From the NCBI RefSeq assembly GCF_003148845.1, contig NZ_QGHA01000004.1, forward strand, positions 124,001-188,000: 64,000 nucleotides of DNA. Reading direction: 5' to 3'. The translations under genes and the position numbers were made by a program. Numbering within the stretch: the stretch's first letter is position 1; each line of letters begins with the position of its first letter. This DNA is from Mucilaginibacter oryzae (GTDB taxonomy: Bacteria > Bacteroidota > Bacteroidia > Sphingobacteriales > Sphingobacteriaceae). Of the stretch, positions 54,360 to 63,248 are shown one piece after another. The notes under the pieces were generated by a model. It was not told where the DNA came from. It made no database searches and saw only the letters and a program-made list of their open reading frames with translations.

Positions 54360-54830
54360 GTGTCTTGTCTTGAAATGAGTTTACACAAAGTAAACTCAAT
54401 GGAAAAGATCATTATTGACGGTCGTCGTCATTACCCACTGGAGTTTAAGTACGCAGTTATTAGAGGTTATTTATCAGGCGAGCCGGGCCATCAGGCATTG
54501 TTACGGAAGTACGATATCAGGATCAATAGCGGGATCATACGCTGGATGCGACAGTTAGGAATACAGAAGTTCCGGTAAAAGATGGATATTTGCCCGTCGT
54601 ATCCCTTATCCTTTCCTGTAAAGAAAATAAACAAGGATCAGCCTTTTGGTGCCTTGTCGCAAGAACAACCACGCATTAAGGAACACTCGAACGCTCGCCG
54701 GAAGACGAACAGCTTCGCAGTGAGCTATATAAGCGCATGATCGAGATCGCGGAATGTGATCTTGATATTCCCATCCAAAAAAGTCGGATACCAAGTGATC
54801 TATTAGATGAAGGGCATGTATACGAAGATC
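54360..54830 (+). pseudogene. Broken IS3-type transposase orfA
   Basis: The ORF 54360-54578 encodes a transposase-like HTH N-terminus (YPLEFKYAVIRGYLSGEPGH, then NSGIIRWMRQLG). The rest continues in other frames: NKDQPFGALSQEQPRIKE, then RSPEDEQLRSELYKRMIEIA and ECDLDIPIQK, which is the usual end of IS3 orfA. Shifts and a stop separate these pieces, and only degenerate sequence follows. No intact orfB or inverted repeats are visible. Confidence 0.7.
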
Positions 54831-54965
54831 AGCCTTGTAAGACTACGGCGGTTACTTGTTATTACCCGTCAAGCCCATTATCAATACTTTTGGCAATAAG
54901 AAGCTTTAAGTATCGAAGACTTTCTTGTATTACTTGATCCCTGCTGCGAATACTTTGATCAGCAC

Positions 54966-55052
54966 TTAGTTGTGTTGGCATTGTGGGGTAGGCCGTTCTG
55001 TTAGCTGTAATACTTCCGGGTCGCCGTGTCGGGTGATGGCTGTTGCTTTCAT
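54966..55052 (-). pseudogene. Remnant of a zinc-type alcohol dehydrogenase / quinone oxidoreductase
   Basis: MKATAITRHGDPEVLQLTER followed by PTPQCQHN and a stop is the conserved first 25 residues of medium-chain quinone oxidoreductases. The remaining 300 residues are missing. It abuts the transposase remnant, suggesting a deletion at the insertion. Confidence 0.65.
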
Positions 55053-55146
55053 GGGTTTTATGTTGAAAGCTAAGTTAAGATGAAAATGTTTTAGGTTGAA
55101 ATAAAGCAATAGGATAACCATCTGTAAGGCTTCTCTGTTACCTTTG

Positions 55147-56442
55147 TTAACGATTAAATCTAAACAAACTCCAGCCAATTCTTTGTAAAACGGTGGCGTT
55201 TTCCGTAACAATCTCCGCATCTGCTGTCATTCCTTGTTTCAAATGAATTGGCTTTTTCAAATCAGATGAATGCCCAACGCTGATAGCAACATTTGATGCA
55301 AAAACACTATCCTGGTAAGGGATATCTGCAATGTTTTTGATGGTGCCCCGAAGCATACCAAACTCCTGGTAAGGATATCCCTTTAATTTGATCAGCACCT
55401 GCTGGCCCACTTTAACTTTACCTATATTGGTTTGAGGTATAGCCATATCGCCAAAGAACTGCTCATTGCCCGGGTTTACATACAAAACCTCCTGGCCAAT
55501 CTGTAATACGCTATTAGGTTGAACTACACGAACAAAGGTTACCCTTCCATTTTCGGGAGCCGATAATACGTATTTGGTTTTCCAGCCCATTGCGCTGCTG
55601 ATCAGGCTGTTAAGTGCTTCCAGAAACTTCGACCGGCCCTGCTGAATATCATTATCTAATTCCAATAATTCTTTTTGCTTGGAGGCATAGCTGTCTTTTC
55701 CGTTGATGAGCGAAGTTTCTGTTTGAATCAGTGGTGATTTTTTTGAAAGATATTGGCTTTCTGCCTGCCTGAACTCGGCTTTGGTTTCTACCTTTTCGTT
55801 AAACAGCTTCCGGGCTGCATCGTAATTTTGCTGAGCCAGGGCCGAGTCGCGCTGTTCAATTTTCTTTTTAACCAGAAGTTGTTGCTGCTGCTGTGTAATT
55901 GACGCAAGATTTCCTTCGAGGTATTTTCTTTTTTTAATAAAAAAACCGCTGTTTACCGATGAGAGATAATTGAGGTACTCAATAAAGAAGGTTTGATAAG
56001 CGCTTTGTAATTCGCCCAGTTGCATATTGTTTTCGCCAGTGGGCAAATAGGTTGTAAGTGGTTTGTTTTGAATAGCATCCTGTTGCATTTGCTCCAGATT
56101 TTTCAATAATTGCAACACCCTGTCATGATCGGCTGTACTTTCAAGATATGCCAAAGTTTGCCCTGCTTTTACTTTTTGCTTATCTGTTACAAACAGCGCA
56201 ACCAACTTTCCCGAAACTTTTGATACCACTGGTTTTGCCACATCGGGCGAGCTTATTGTTAGCCGTGCTTTGAGTATGTCAGGATAACGGATAAAGGCCG
56301 AAAGTGCTATTCCCAGCATCACGATAAAAAAAAATACGCTTATTCCCCACCGTAGCAGCCAATGCGGAACGGCTGTTACGATATCCTTCATATCATCAGA
56401 GTGAAGACCCTGGTCTTGATCGTCAATTATTGTTTCAGGCAT
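55147..56442 (-). CDS. HlyD family membrane-fusion protein
   Basis: This 431-residue adaptor protein links an inner-membrane ABC exporter to the outer membrane. It has one N-terminal membrane helix (about 30-50), a lipoyl-like domain half (VVSKVSGKLVALFVTDKQKV), a long coiled coil (about 110-270) and the second lipoyl half (SAPENGRVTFVRVVQPNSVL). It starts 4 bp behind the peptidase-containing ABC transporter gene, with which it works in peptide export. The last gene of the operon. Confidence 0.92.
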   Translation of the reverse strand: MPETIIDDQDQGLHSDDMKDIVTAVPHWLLRWGISVFFFIVMLGIALSAFIRYPDILKARLTISSPDVAKPVVSKVSGKLVALFVTDKQKVKAGQTLAYLESTADHDRVLQLLKNLEQMQQDAIQNKPLTTYLPTGENNMQLGELQSAYQTFFIEYLNYLSSVNSGFFIKKRKYLEGNLASITQQQQQLLVKKKIEQRDSALAQQNYDAARKLFNEKVETKAEFRQAESQYLSKKSPLIQTETSLINGKDSYASKQKELLELDNDIQQGRSKFLEALNSLISSAMGWKTKYVLSAPENGRVTFVRVVQPNSVLQIGQEVLYVNPGNEQFFGDMAIPQTNIGKVKVGQQVLIKLKGYPYQEFGMLRGTIKNIADIPYQDSVFASNVAISVGHSSDLKKPIHLKQGMTADAEIVTENATVLQRIGWSLFRFNR

Positions 56443-56446
56443 GATT

Positions 56447-58624
56447 TTATGACCCTAATTCGAGTTGATTTTTTACCAGTTTGTAATAGCTACCTTTAAG
56501 TGTTGTGAGTTCAGCATGCGTTCCCTGCTCTATAATTACGCCTCCATCCAAAACAATAATATTATCGGCATTGCTTACGGTACTTAGGCGGTGGGCAACA
56601 ACAACTACAGTACGGCCCACAAAAAAGTCGGCAAGGTTATTCATAATTACAAGTTCGTTGTTAGCGTCTAAGGCATTGGTGGCTTCATCAAAAAGTATAA
56701 ATTCGGGGTCTTTGTAAACGGCTCGGGCTATCAGTATCCTTTGCCGTTGTCCCTGGCTTATACCATTTCCCTCGGCACCTATTTTTGTTTTTAGTCCGAG
56801 GGGCAGCGAGTTGATAAACTCCTGGATATTGGCTGTTTTAATAGCATGTTCCAGGCGGGTTTTATCCGGAAAATCGGCACCCACGGCAATATTGCGTTCA
56901 ATGGTGTCAGAAAATATAAAGCCATCCTGCATAACCACCCCGCATGCGTTGCGCCAGGTTTTAAAACTGAAATTGCTGATAGATTGATCTCCAATTTTTA
57001 TCACCCCGGTTTGCGATTCGTAAAAGCGTAGGAGTAGTTTCAGAATAGTTGTTTTGCCGCTGCCGCTCATCCCAACAATAGCGGTTGTTTTGCCCTGCGG
57101 TATTACCAGGTTAATGTTTCTCAATACAGGCTCGTTACCTATCCCGGGATAGCTGAATGAGAGGTTTTGAATACTTAAGCTTTTTTGATAAGGTAATTCC
57201 TGGTTCCATTCCTGGTCGACCGGTTCTTCATCAGCCATTTGATGGATCTCATTTAAACGTTCAAGGCTGATCCTTGCATCCTGAAACGATTGCACAAAGC
57301 CAAGCAACTGCTCTACAGGGTTTGATAATTGCCCAACAATGTATTGAACCGCCACCATGGCGCCGAGGGTTAAATTGCCGTTCATAACAGCCTGGGCACT
57401 TAAAAAGGTTATCACAATGGTTTTGCCCTGGTTAATTAAGGTTGCGCCGCCCTGCTGGTATTGGTTAAGGGCAAGGGTTTTAATATTGAACCGAAATAAC
57501 CGGGCCTGAAAGTGTTCCCATTCCCAGCGTTTTTGCTGCTCGCAGTTGTTCATTTTAATTTCCTGCATCCCGCTGATGAGCTGTACTACCGAACTTTGAT
57601 TTCGGGCCGACACGTCGAAACTCCGGTAGTTTAACACTCTTCGCCTGCCTAAAAAAATCATTATCCAGCTGATATAAAGTACGCTGCTTGCTGCGAATAC
57701 AAAAAAAATAATCAGGTTGTAAAATGCCAGCACAAATGAAAATATAACGAGGTTAAATACCGAAAATATGGTTGTTAGCGTATTGCTGGTTAAAAAGTTT
57801 TGGATATTACGCTGATCGCTCATACGCTGCATGATATCACCGGTCATTTTGGTATCAAAATAACTGATCGGTAATTTCATAAGTTTAATCAGGAAATCTG
57901 TAAGGATAGATATGTTTATCCGGGTGCTTATATGAAGCAGGATCCATGAGCGGATAAAATCGATACTCGTTTGCCCGATAATCAAGGCTACCTGGGCTAT
58001 CAGGATAACGTAAATAAAACCAAGGTTGCGGGTGTTTATCCCAATATCAACTATTGATTGGGTTAAAAAAGGGGTTATTAGCTGCAGGATACTGCCTATT
58101 GCCAGGCCCAGTACCAGCTGCGTTACTAACTTTCTGTAAGTTACCAGGTAATGCAGCAAAAACGACCACCTTACTTCCGATCCTTTTTCGTTTTCCTGCT
58201 CATAAAAATAGGGGGTAGGGCTTAGTAGTAATGCAATGCCTTCGTTAGTCTGTTTATCGCCGAGCCAGCTATTATTAAATTCCTCCTTAGTTAGTTTAAC
58301 CAATCCTGATGCCGGATCGGCAATGAAAAAAAAACCTTTTTTTATTTTATATAAAACCACAAAATGATTTTGCCGCCAGTGCAGCATACAGGGTAACTCG
58401 GCCTCAAGTAGGTTATCACTATCCAGTTTTGCCCCTAACGATCGGAAACCTATCTTTTCGGCAGCTTCACTAATGGCCAGCAGGGAAGCGCCCTCGCGGT
58501 TTATGCTGCAAAGCTGACGCAGGGTTTGAATGTTGAAATTACGGCCATAATGTTTGGCTACCATCCTTAAGCAGGTTGGCCCGCAATCCATTTTATCAGG
58601 CTGTTTAAAATAGGGGAAAGGCAT
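56447..58624 (-). CDS. Peptidase-containing ABC transporter (C39, PCAT)
   Basis: This 725-residue protein cleaves a double-glycine leader and exports the peptide. The N-terminal C39 peptidase has Q8, catalytic C14 (DCGPTC), H87 (NHFVVLY) and D103 (ADPASG). A membrane domain of six helices follows (about 150-450), then the ATPase with Walker A VGMSGSGKTT, signature ISQGQRQRI and Walker B FILFDEATNALD. All catalytic residues are intact. It sits between a TlpA-like gene and hlyD, and a double-glycine precursor lies two genes upstream. Confidence 0.95.
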   Translation of the reverse strand: MPFPYFKQPDKMDCGPTCLRMVAKHYGRNFNIQTLRQLCSINREGASLLAISEAAEKIGFRSLGAKLDSDNLLEAELPCMLHWRQNHFVVLYKIKKGFFFIADPASGLVKLTKEEFNNSWLGDKQTNEGIALLLSPTPYFYEQENEKGSEVRWSFLLHYLVTYRKLVTQLVLGLAIGSILQLITPFLTQSIVDIGINTRNLGFIYVILIAQVALIIGQTSIDFIRSWILLHISTRINISILTDFLIKLMKLPISYFDTKMTGDIMQRMSDQRNIQNFLTSNTLTTIFSVFNLVIFSFVLAFYNLIIFFVFAASSVLYISWIMIFLGRRRVLNYRSFDVSARNQSSVVQLISGMQEIKMNNCEQQKRWEWEHFQARLFRFNIKTLALNQYQQGGATLINQGKTIVITFLSAQAVMNGNLTLGAMVAVQYIVGQLSNPVEQLLGFVQSFQDARISLERLNEIHQMADEEPVDQEWNQELPYQKSLSIQNLSFSYPGIGNEPVLRNINLVIPQGKTTAIVGMSGSGKTTILKLLLRFYESQTGVIKIGDQSISNFSFKTWRNACGVVMQDGFIFSDTIERNIAVGADFPDKTRLEHAIKTANIQEFINSLPLGLKTKIGAEGNGISQGQRQRILIARAVYKDPEFILFDEATNALDANNELVIMNNLADFFVGRTVVVVAHRLSTVSNADNIIVLDGGVIIEQGTHAELTTLKGSYYKLVKNQLELGS

Positions 58625-58687
58625 TTTGGCTGATTATAGTTTTAGGCTAACATGAAATTGCAGCGCTGTTATGCTACTATTTAAAAA

Positions 58688-60226
58688 TTAAAGATGTTTA
58701 TTTAGTTCCTTTTCAAACTCTTGAGTATCACTTGGCAGCGGCATTGCCGCGTTTAGCATCTCGCCGGTACTTGATATGAGCAGGTATCTTGGGATACTGT
58801 TGATCAGTAATTTTTTAAAGAAAATGTTTTGGAAACCACCAGGGGCATGTATTTGCAATATATCCTTCCTGTTACCGCTGTTTTTAGCTATCCAGCTATC
58901 CCATTTATTTAAGTTTTGATCGGCCGAGAGCGAGATGAATTGAACCCTATCGCTATATTTTTTGATAACCAGATCTAAAAAAGGGAGTTGTTTAAGGCAT
59001 GGGATACACCAGGTAGCCCAGCAATCAACCAAGATGATTTTTTTTGAGGCCAGTTCTTTAAAAGTTTTATTTACGTGCGAGGTATTTTCAAAACTGAGGT
59101 TCAGCATTTGCTGCAGCGAGAACCCCGGATGTTTTACTGCCTGGTAAACCGAATCTATCAAGCTATTAGTGGCTTGGCGTGAATGGTCTGGTGTGTATTG
59201 CTCATAAAGTGTTTCTACTGCTGATTCATCAGCTTTGCCACTGTAAACCTGCATCAGCCATGATATTACATAGGCCTTCGGCTCGTTATCAGGTAGCTTT
59301 TTTAAATAATACACAACATTGTCTAAAAAATCCTTATTAAAATTTACAGGGCCTTTATTTTGTTTACTGTTTATCAAAGCAATGTATTGCGTAAGTATCA
59401 ATCGATGGAACGATGTGTTTTTAAACAGATTGATATTATTAACGTCTTTTGCAAAGTTGTTGATCGTGTCCTGTAAATCACGGGGGTAGCTTTGAAAGAG
59501 CTCAGTATCCCACTGTACAAGAGGAATAAGCAAGTTATCGTAATAGCTATATTCAATTTCCTTTTGTGCATATAGTTTTAGTGATTGAGGTATGCCGTAT
59601 TGGGTTGTAAAGGTTTTTAAGAAGTTTACCCTGTCTTTGTAAATTTTTGTAATGCCTTTTAAATATGGAACAAGATTATTCTTTAATTCTTTAAAGCTAT
59701 GCCCCACTTGCATACCATGGAGTTCCTCATGCAAATAAGCTAAACTGTCAAAAAAGCCGACGTATTTATATTGGGGAGGATAAGTGATTTTGAATATTCC
59801 TGGAGCCATGATTGAATCATTGAGATATAAACCTCTATCGCCGGACGGATCGGTTTTATAAAAATGATTTTGACTCAGCTGCAGACGGATAGTGTCTTTG
59901 ATCAGTGAGGGATCTAATAATATCTGATGCCCCGAAATATCATCAATAAAATAAACCCCCCGCTCTTTTATATTGTAGGTAACAATATCATTTTCAAGGG
60001 TAGGGGCTTTTAAGTAGGAAATTCGGGAAACAACTGTGTTTTGTAAGCTGGCTGGATCAAATCCATCCCATTTGTTTCTTCTTATTCCTAAGAATATGCG
60101 TCCAATGCTTTTGTCTTTTGTATGGAAGGATGAGTCTCTTTTTATTTCATATTTAATAACGATGTTTTGACCATAGCATTTAAAAAGCATTAACATCAGT
60201 AACGCGAACAATTTTATTTCCCGCAT
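58688..60226 (-). CDS. TlpA-like thiol-disulfide oxidoreductase with large N-terminal domain
   Basis: This 512-residue exported protein has a signal peptide (ending near KCYG, about 19) and an unrecognised N-terminal region of about 350 residues, then a TlpA/ResA-like thioredoxin domain (about 370-512) with the active site C407-I-P-C410 in VDCWATWCIPCLKQLP and a downstream cis-proline in NSIPRYLLI. It lies between the peptide precursor and the exporter, so it may reduce or shuffle disulfides in the exported peptide, or in the exporter's partners. Confidence 0.87.
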   Translation of the reverse strand: MREIKLFALLMLMLFKCYGQNIVIKYEIKRDSSFHTKDKSIGRIFLGIRRNKWDGFDPASLQNTVVSRISYLKAPTLENDIVTYNIKERGVYFIDDISGHQILLDPSLIKDTIRLQLSQNHFYKTDPSGDRGLYLNDSIMAPGIFKITYPPQYKYVGFFDSLAYLHEELHGMQVGHSFKELKNNLVPYLKGITKIYKDRVNFLKTFTTQYGIPQSLKLYAQKEIEYSYYDNLLIPLVQWDTELFQSYPRDLQDTINNFAKDVNNINLFKNTSFHRLILTQYIALINSKQNKGPVNFNKDFLDNVVYYLKKLPDNEPKAYVISWLMQVYSGKADESAVETLYEQYTPDHSRQATNSLIDSVYQAVKHPGFSLQQMLNLSFENTSHVNKTFKELASKKIILVDCWATWCIPCLKQLPFLDLVIKKYSDRVQFISLSADQNLNKWDSWIAKNSGNRKDILQIHAPGGFQNIFFKKLLINSIPRYLLISSTGEMLNAAMPLPSDTQEFEKELNKHL

Positions 60227-60278
60227 GATTAATAGTCGTTGAGGTTTAAATGGATTGTTTAGATGAGTGTTGTGAAAA

Positions 60279-60300
60279 GGGTGGGTTTAATTACCCACCC
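60279..60300 (-). terminator. Partial terminator behind the peptide precursor
   Basis: On the minus strand GGGTGGGT, a loop and ACCCACCC make an 8-bp stem followed by TTTT. It lies right after the precursor stop and before the TlpA-like gene, so transcripts could end there often and leave more precursor than exporter mRNA. Confidence 0.7.
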
Positions 60301-60306
60301 CCCATT

Positions 60307-60555
60307 TTATGCAGTGGCACCCGGGCAATCCGCATTTGTGCAACATGGGTGATTCCAGCACCAACTATCAGCCTTACGTTGGAATTCGTTGGCAACGATG
60401 GTCCCAGTTGGTTGGCTTTCCTCCGGATCATACGGTCCGGTAGGGCCCCAACTGCTGCAGTTTCCCGAATAAGAGCAATAAGCCTGTCCTTGTTGTACAT
60501 AACCACCCAAAATGTTTTTCATTTCGGTGCGACTGAGTCTTGCAAAATTTTTCAT
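60307..60555 (-). CDS. Double-glycine precursor of a six-cysteine secreted peptide
   Basis: This 82-residue peptide has a class II leader MKNFARLSRTEMKNILGG (residues 1-18, LSRTEMKNI then GG) and a core of 64 residues. The core has six cysteines: a CSYSGNC pair near its start and WCWNHPCC then DC near its end. Such leaders are cut by C39 peptidases like the one encoded in this operon. An in-frame ATG at 60612 exists but would place residues before a normal leader. The core has no lanthionine enzymes next to it; the neighbours are disulfide enzymes, so disulfide bonds are likely. Target unknown. Confidence 0.85.
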   Translation of the reverse strand: MKNFARLSRTEMKNILGGYVQQGQAYCSYSGNCSSWGPTGPYDPEESQPTGTIVANEFQRKADSWCWNHPCCTNADCPGATA

Positions 60556-60660
60556 AACAAAATGTAATTTAAGGTTTAAGCCGATAACACGCTCCGGCAT
60601 GTTGAGCGACATGTAGTTTAAAGTGCATGCTCCTTCTCTTTGGCCAAAGTATTTTTAATG

Positions 60661-62229
60661 CTATTGCAGCATGTATTTCAAATCGGTTACCTGGTACCAC
60701 GGCGGCAGGAGGTAGCCGTTAAGCAGCAGGGTTGGAGTGCTGGTAATATCTACCATGTTACACCACGCTATCTGTCGGTCTAATTGGTCGTTGTGAGGTA
60801 TGTTGGAGTTTACCGGATAAGTTTCGGCCCAGTTTTTATAACTCCTTTGTTTTTGCCCATACCAGGCGCTAAGCGCTTCTTTTGCAATGCTTTTATCGGC
60901 AAGGCCGTTCAGATTAAGTATATGGCGGCTTACTAAAGTGCGGGGATCCTGCTCATGGCCCGATGTCGCGAATACAATGCGGGCCTGCAGGTCGGGCCGT
61001 AAATTAAGCAGGTTGTGCAGGGCTTTATGGGTTTTAGCGCAGGGGGTACAGTAAGGATTGCTGATCATCGTGATCACATTGCTGCTTTCGGTATTTCCCA
61101 GTACTATGCTCCAGTCTTTCTCGGGCTCAACATATTGGGGCTGTGCAGTAAGTGTTTTTTCAAAAAGTTCGTTATTGAACTTTAGTTTCTGAAGCTGAAT
61201 TTTAAATGAATGAATTTGCTGAGCTTTTATTAAAACAGGTTTTAATAATGTCCAGGCCACAACAGGAAGCATAATTGATATCAGCAGGATACCCAAATCA
61301 GCAAGCCCGGCGTTTAATGCCGAAAACCGGAACAATGAAATCATCGACGCAAATTCGAGCCATAAAAGTGTTTGAACAGTACAACATAAAATGCACCACT
61401 GCCTGTTACGCGCCTGGAAATAAATGGAATAAACCGTATAAGGCAAACTAACAATATTTAATATGGCAAGTATTTGTAAGGTATTAAACGATGCACCGCC
61501 AAAAACAAGAAACAGAAAAGTGGACGAAAAATAGACAAAGCCAACTTCGCTCCAGGTTAATCCATCAAATACTTTGGCTGCTTTAGAGGAAAGTATGTCG
61601 TTACAACCGCCTGTGCTGTTTCCTGCCTTGCAAATTTTCTGCACCAGCGAATTGTTACTATCTATAGATTGTATGAGCAGTAATATTGATACAAATAAGC
61701 CCGCTATTTTAATTGATATTAATAACCCGGTTTGCCATTTAAAGTTATTGATAAAAGTTGGGTTAGTGCCAATAGCAAAAATTGCCGCTAATATCAATAA
61801 GGTAATAAGAGCCGGTTTTATAATGCCGACCGGATTGGCCCGCCTCACTGTGCTTATGTCCTCCAAATCGGGTGTTAAAACTACCCCCGTAAATTTGTCA
61901 CCAAACTCGTTCAGGGTCATCTTATGCCTGTTCAGTTTTTCGTTGGATACGATAATGTTTTGATCGGTAACCTCATGCACAATCAACAGATCGACCTGTT
62001 CAGAACTGGTATAAGCTATAAATGGACAGGGAATATCCTTCAAATCATCCAGAGTTACCTGGTATACACCATTCGGAATCTCAAAATTTAACAGTATATC
62101 GCTAACTGAAGGTAAACCGGGAAAATCGGGGTGGGTCAATAATTCATCATAAACTTTATTATGATCAATATTGATGTTTAAACCTTTGGCAAATTTCGAT
62201 ATTACAACGGCAATGTTGTTTCTTTTCAT
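60661..62229 (-). CDS. VKOR-thioredoxin fusion with N-terminal C39-like domain
   Basis: This 522-residue protein has three parts. Residues 1-125 look like a C39-type peptidase fold that has lost the catalytic cysteine but keeps a histidine (LLIVHEVTD). A VKOR membrane domain follows, with loop cysteines C200 and C209 and the active CxxC C279-I-L-C282. A thioredoxin/DsbA-like domain with C394-T-P-C397 ends it. VKOR oxidises thiols using quinone, so it can form disulfides in an exported substrate, here most likely the six-cysteine peptide encoded next. The degenerate C39 domain may recognise the leader. First gene of the operon. Confidence 0.9.
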   Translation of the reverse strand: MKRNNIAVVISKFAKGLNINIDHNKVYDELLTHPDFPGLPSVSDILLNFEIPNGVYQVTLDDLKDIPCPFIAYTSSEQVDLLIVHEVTDQNIIVSNEKLNRHKMTLNEFGDKFTGVVLTPDLEDISTVRRANPVGIIKPALITLLILAAIFAIGTNPTFINNFKWQTGLLISIKIAGLFVSILLLIQSIDSNNSLVQKICKAGNSTGGCNDILSSKAAKVFDGLTWSEVGFVYFSSTFLFLVFGGASFNTLQILAILNIVSLPYTVYSIYFQARNRQWCILCCTVQTLLWLEFASMISLFRFSALNAGLADLGILLISIMLPVVAWTLLKPVLIKAQQIHSFKIQLQKLKFNNELFEKTLTAQPQYVEPEKDWSIVLGNTESSNVITMISNPYCTPCAKTHKALHNLLNLRPDLQARIVFATSGHEQDPRTLVSRHILNLNGLADKSIAKEALSAWYGQKQRSYKNWAETYPVNSNIPHNDQLDRQIAWCNMVDITSTPTLLLNGYLLPPWYQVTDLKYMLQ

Positions 62230-62549
62230 AGGCTTTTATGTAATAAGGTTCTTAGTTAGAACAAAATAGGTTCTTATTACATATTTAACTATTAGTTTTT
62301 TAATATCAAATTTTATTTTGCTTTACTTGTAAATAGATAAAAAATATGTTGTAAAATTTGCTTTTGAGTATAGATGTTGATTAGTCTCTGTTGCTCTACC
62401 CCTCTTGTGGTATTTTATGAAATATGTTTTTTTGTATAGTGAACGTGACAATTATGAAGACTTCTATAGTATGACAAATTAATCTTAACACGTTTTTAGC
62501 TTTAATCAATTTATTTTTATTCATTTGCTTATAAAAAACAGTATAACAT
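62230..62549. other. AT-rich divergent promoter region
   Basis: This 320-bp gene-free stretch between the peptide operon and the peroxiredoxin gene is much more AT-rich than its neighbours. AATAAG and CTTATT form an inverted repeat around two GTTCTTA copies near 62240-62280, next to the VKOR start, and CTATTTTG on the minus strand is a weak -7 box. I see no ORF or RNA gene. Confidence 0.4.
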
Positions 62550-63011
62550 ATGGCACTACAACCCGGCCAGGCGGCCCCTCAATTTATCCTGATCTCGTCC
62601 GATTTAAAAAGTGTTTCACTGGCCGATTTTAAAGGTCGCAAAGTGGTGATCCACTTTTTTCCTTTAGCTTTTACCGGTGTTTGTACCACACAGCTTTGTA
62701 CCATGCGCGATAGCTTTGGTTACTACGATGGTTTAAATGCCACTATTTTGGGTATTTCTGTTGATTCTCCATTTACCTTGGCTAAGTTCAAAGCCGAGAA
62801 TAATTACCAGTTCGATTTACTGTCCGATTTCAATAAAGAAGTGTCAACCGCCTACGGTGCCATTTATGAACAGTTTGTTATGGGATTAAAAGGCGTTTCC
62901 AAGCGTGCTGCCTTTGTGATTGATGAAGAACAGCAAATTATTTATGCTGAGGTACTTGAAGATGCCGGGCAGTTACCAAACTTTGAGGCGATTGCAGAAA
63001 TTGTAAAATAA
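62550..63011 (+). CDS. Peroxiredoxin, AhpE/Bcp-like
   Basis: This 153-residue thiol peroxidase has the peroxidatic cysteine C45 in FPLAFTGVCTTQLC and a second cysteine C50 that could act as resolving cysteine. The region after it (LGISVDSPFTLAKFKAENNY) and the R in KRAAFVIDEEQQIIYAEV fit the family. It reduces peroxides in the cytoplasm using thioredoxin or a similar donor. It is divergent from the disulfide-peptide operon and may be unrelated to it. Confidence 0.92.
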   Translation: MALQPGQAAPQFILISSDLKSVSLADFKGRKVVIHFFPLAFTGVCTTQLCTMRDSFGYYDGLNATILGISVDSPFTLAKFKAENNYQFDLLSDFNKEVSTAYGAIYEQFVMGLKGVSKRAAFVIDEEQQIIYAEVLEDAGQLPNFEAIAEIVK

Positions 63012-63022
63012 TTTAAATAAAA

Positions 63023-63053
63023 TTTGCAACTGGTTATATAAATCCTATCTTTG
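63023..63053 (+). promoter_or_regulatory. Promoter of tRNA-Arg
   Basis: TTTG (63023-63026), a spacer of 19 bp and TATCTTTG (63046-63053) match the full Bacteroidota promoter consensus. This is the clearest promoter in the window besides the PhyH one. Confidence 0.75.
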
Positions 63054-63071
63054 CATTCCATTTCGGAACAG

Positions 63072-63145
63072 GCACTCGTAGCTCAATTGGATAGAGCATC
63101 TGACTACGGATCAGAAGGTTAGGGGTTCGACTCCCTTCGAGTGCA
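63072..63145 (+). tRNA. tRNA-Arg (ACG)
   Basis: Acceptor stem GCACTCG pairs with CGAGTGC; the anticodon stem TCTGA/TCAGA holds loop CTACGGA with ACG. The T arm is GGGGTTCGACTCCC. All stems are intact. Decodes CGU and, after A-to-I editing, CGC and CGA. Confidence 0.95.
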
Positions 63146-63202
63146 CTAAAGCACTACATTACCGGGATCTTTTCTGCCCGCGGTGCACAAAACTAACTGT
63201 AT

Positions 63203-63234
63203 AAGCCTTTCTGTTGTATTACCGAAAGGCTTTT
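63203..63234 (+). terminator. Terminator after tRNA-Arg
   Basis: AAGCCTTTC pairs with GAAAGGCTT over 9 bp and TTTT follows. The adk gene begins 15 bp later. Confidence 0.75.
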
Positions 63235-63248
63235 AATTTGTAAAAAGC

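Noticed and set aside
60250..60567. Plus-strand ORF antisense to the peptide precursor
   Set aside because: It overlaps the precursor gene in reverse and shows no domain. The minus-strand frame has the clear double-glycine leader.
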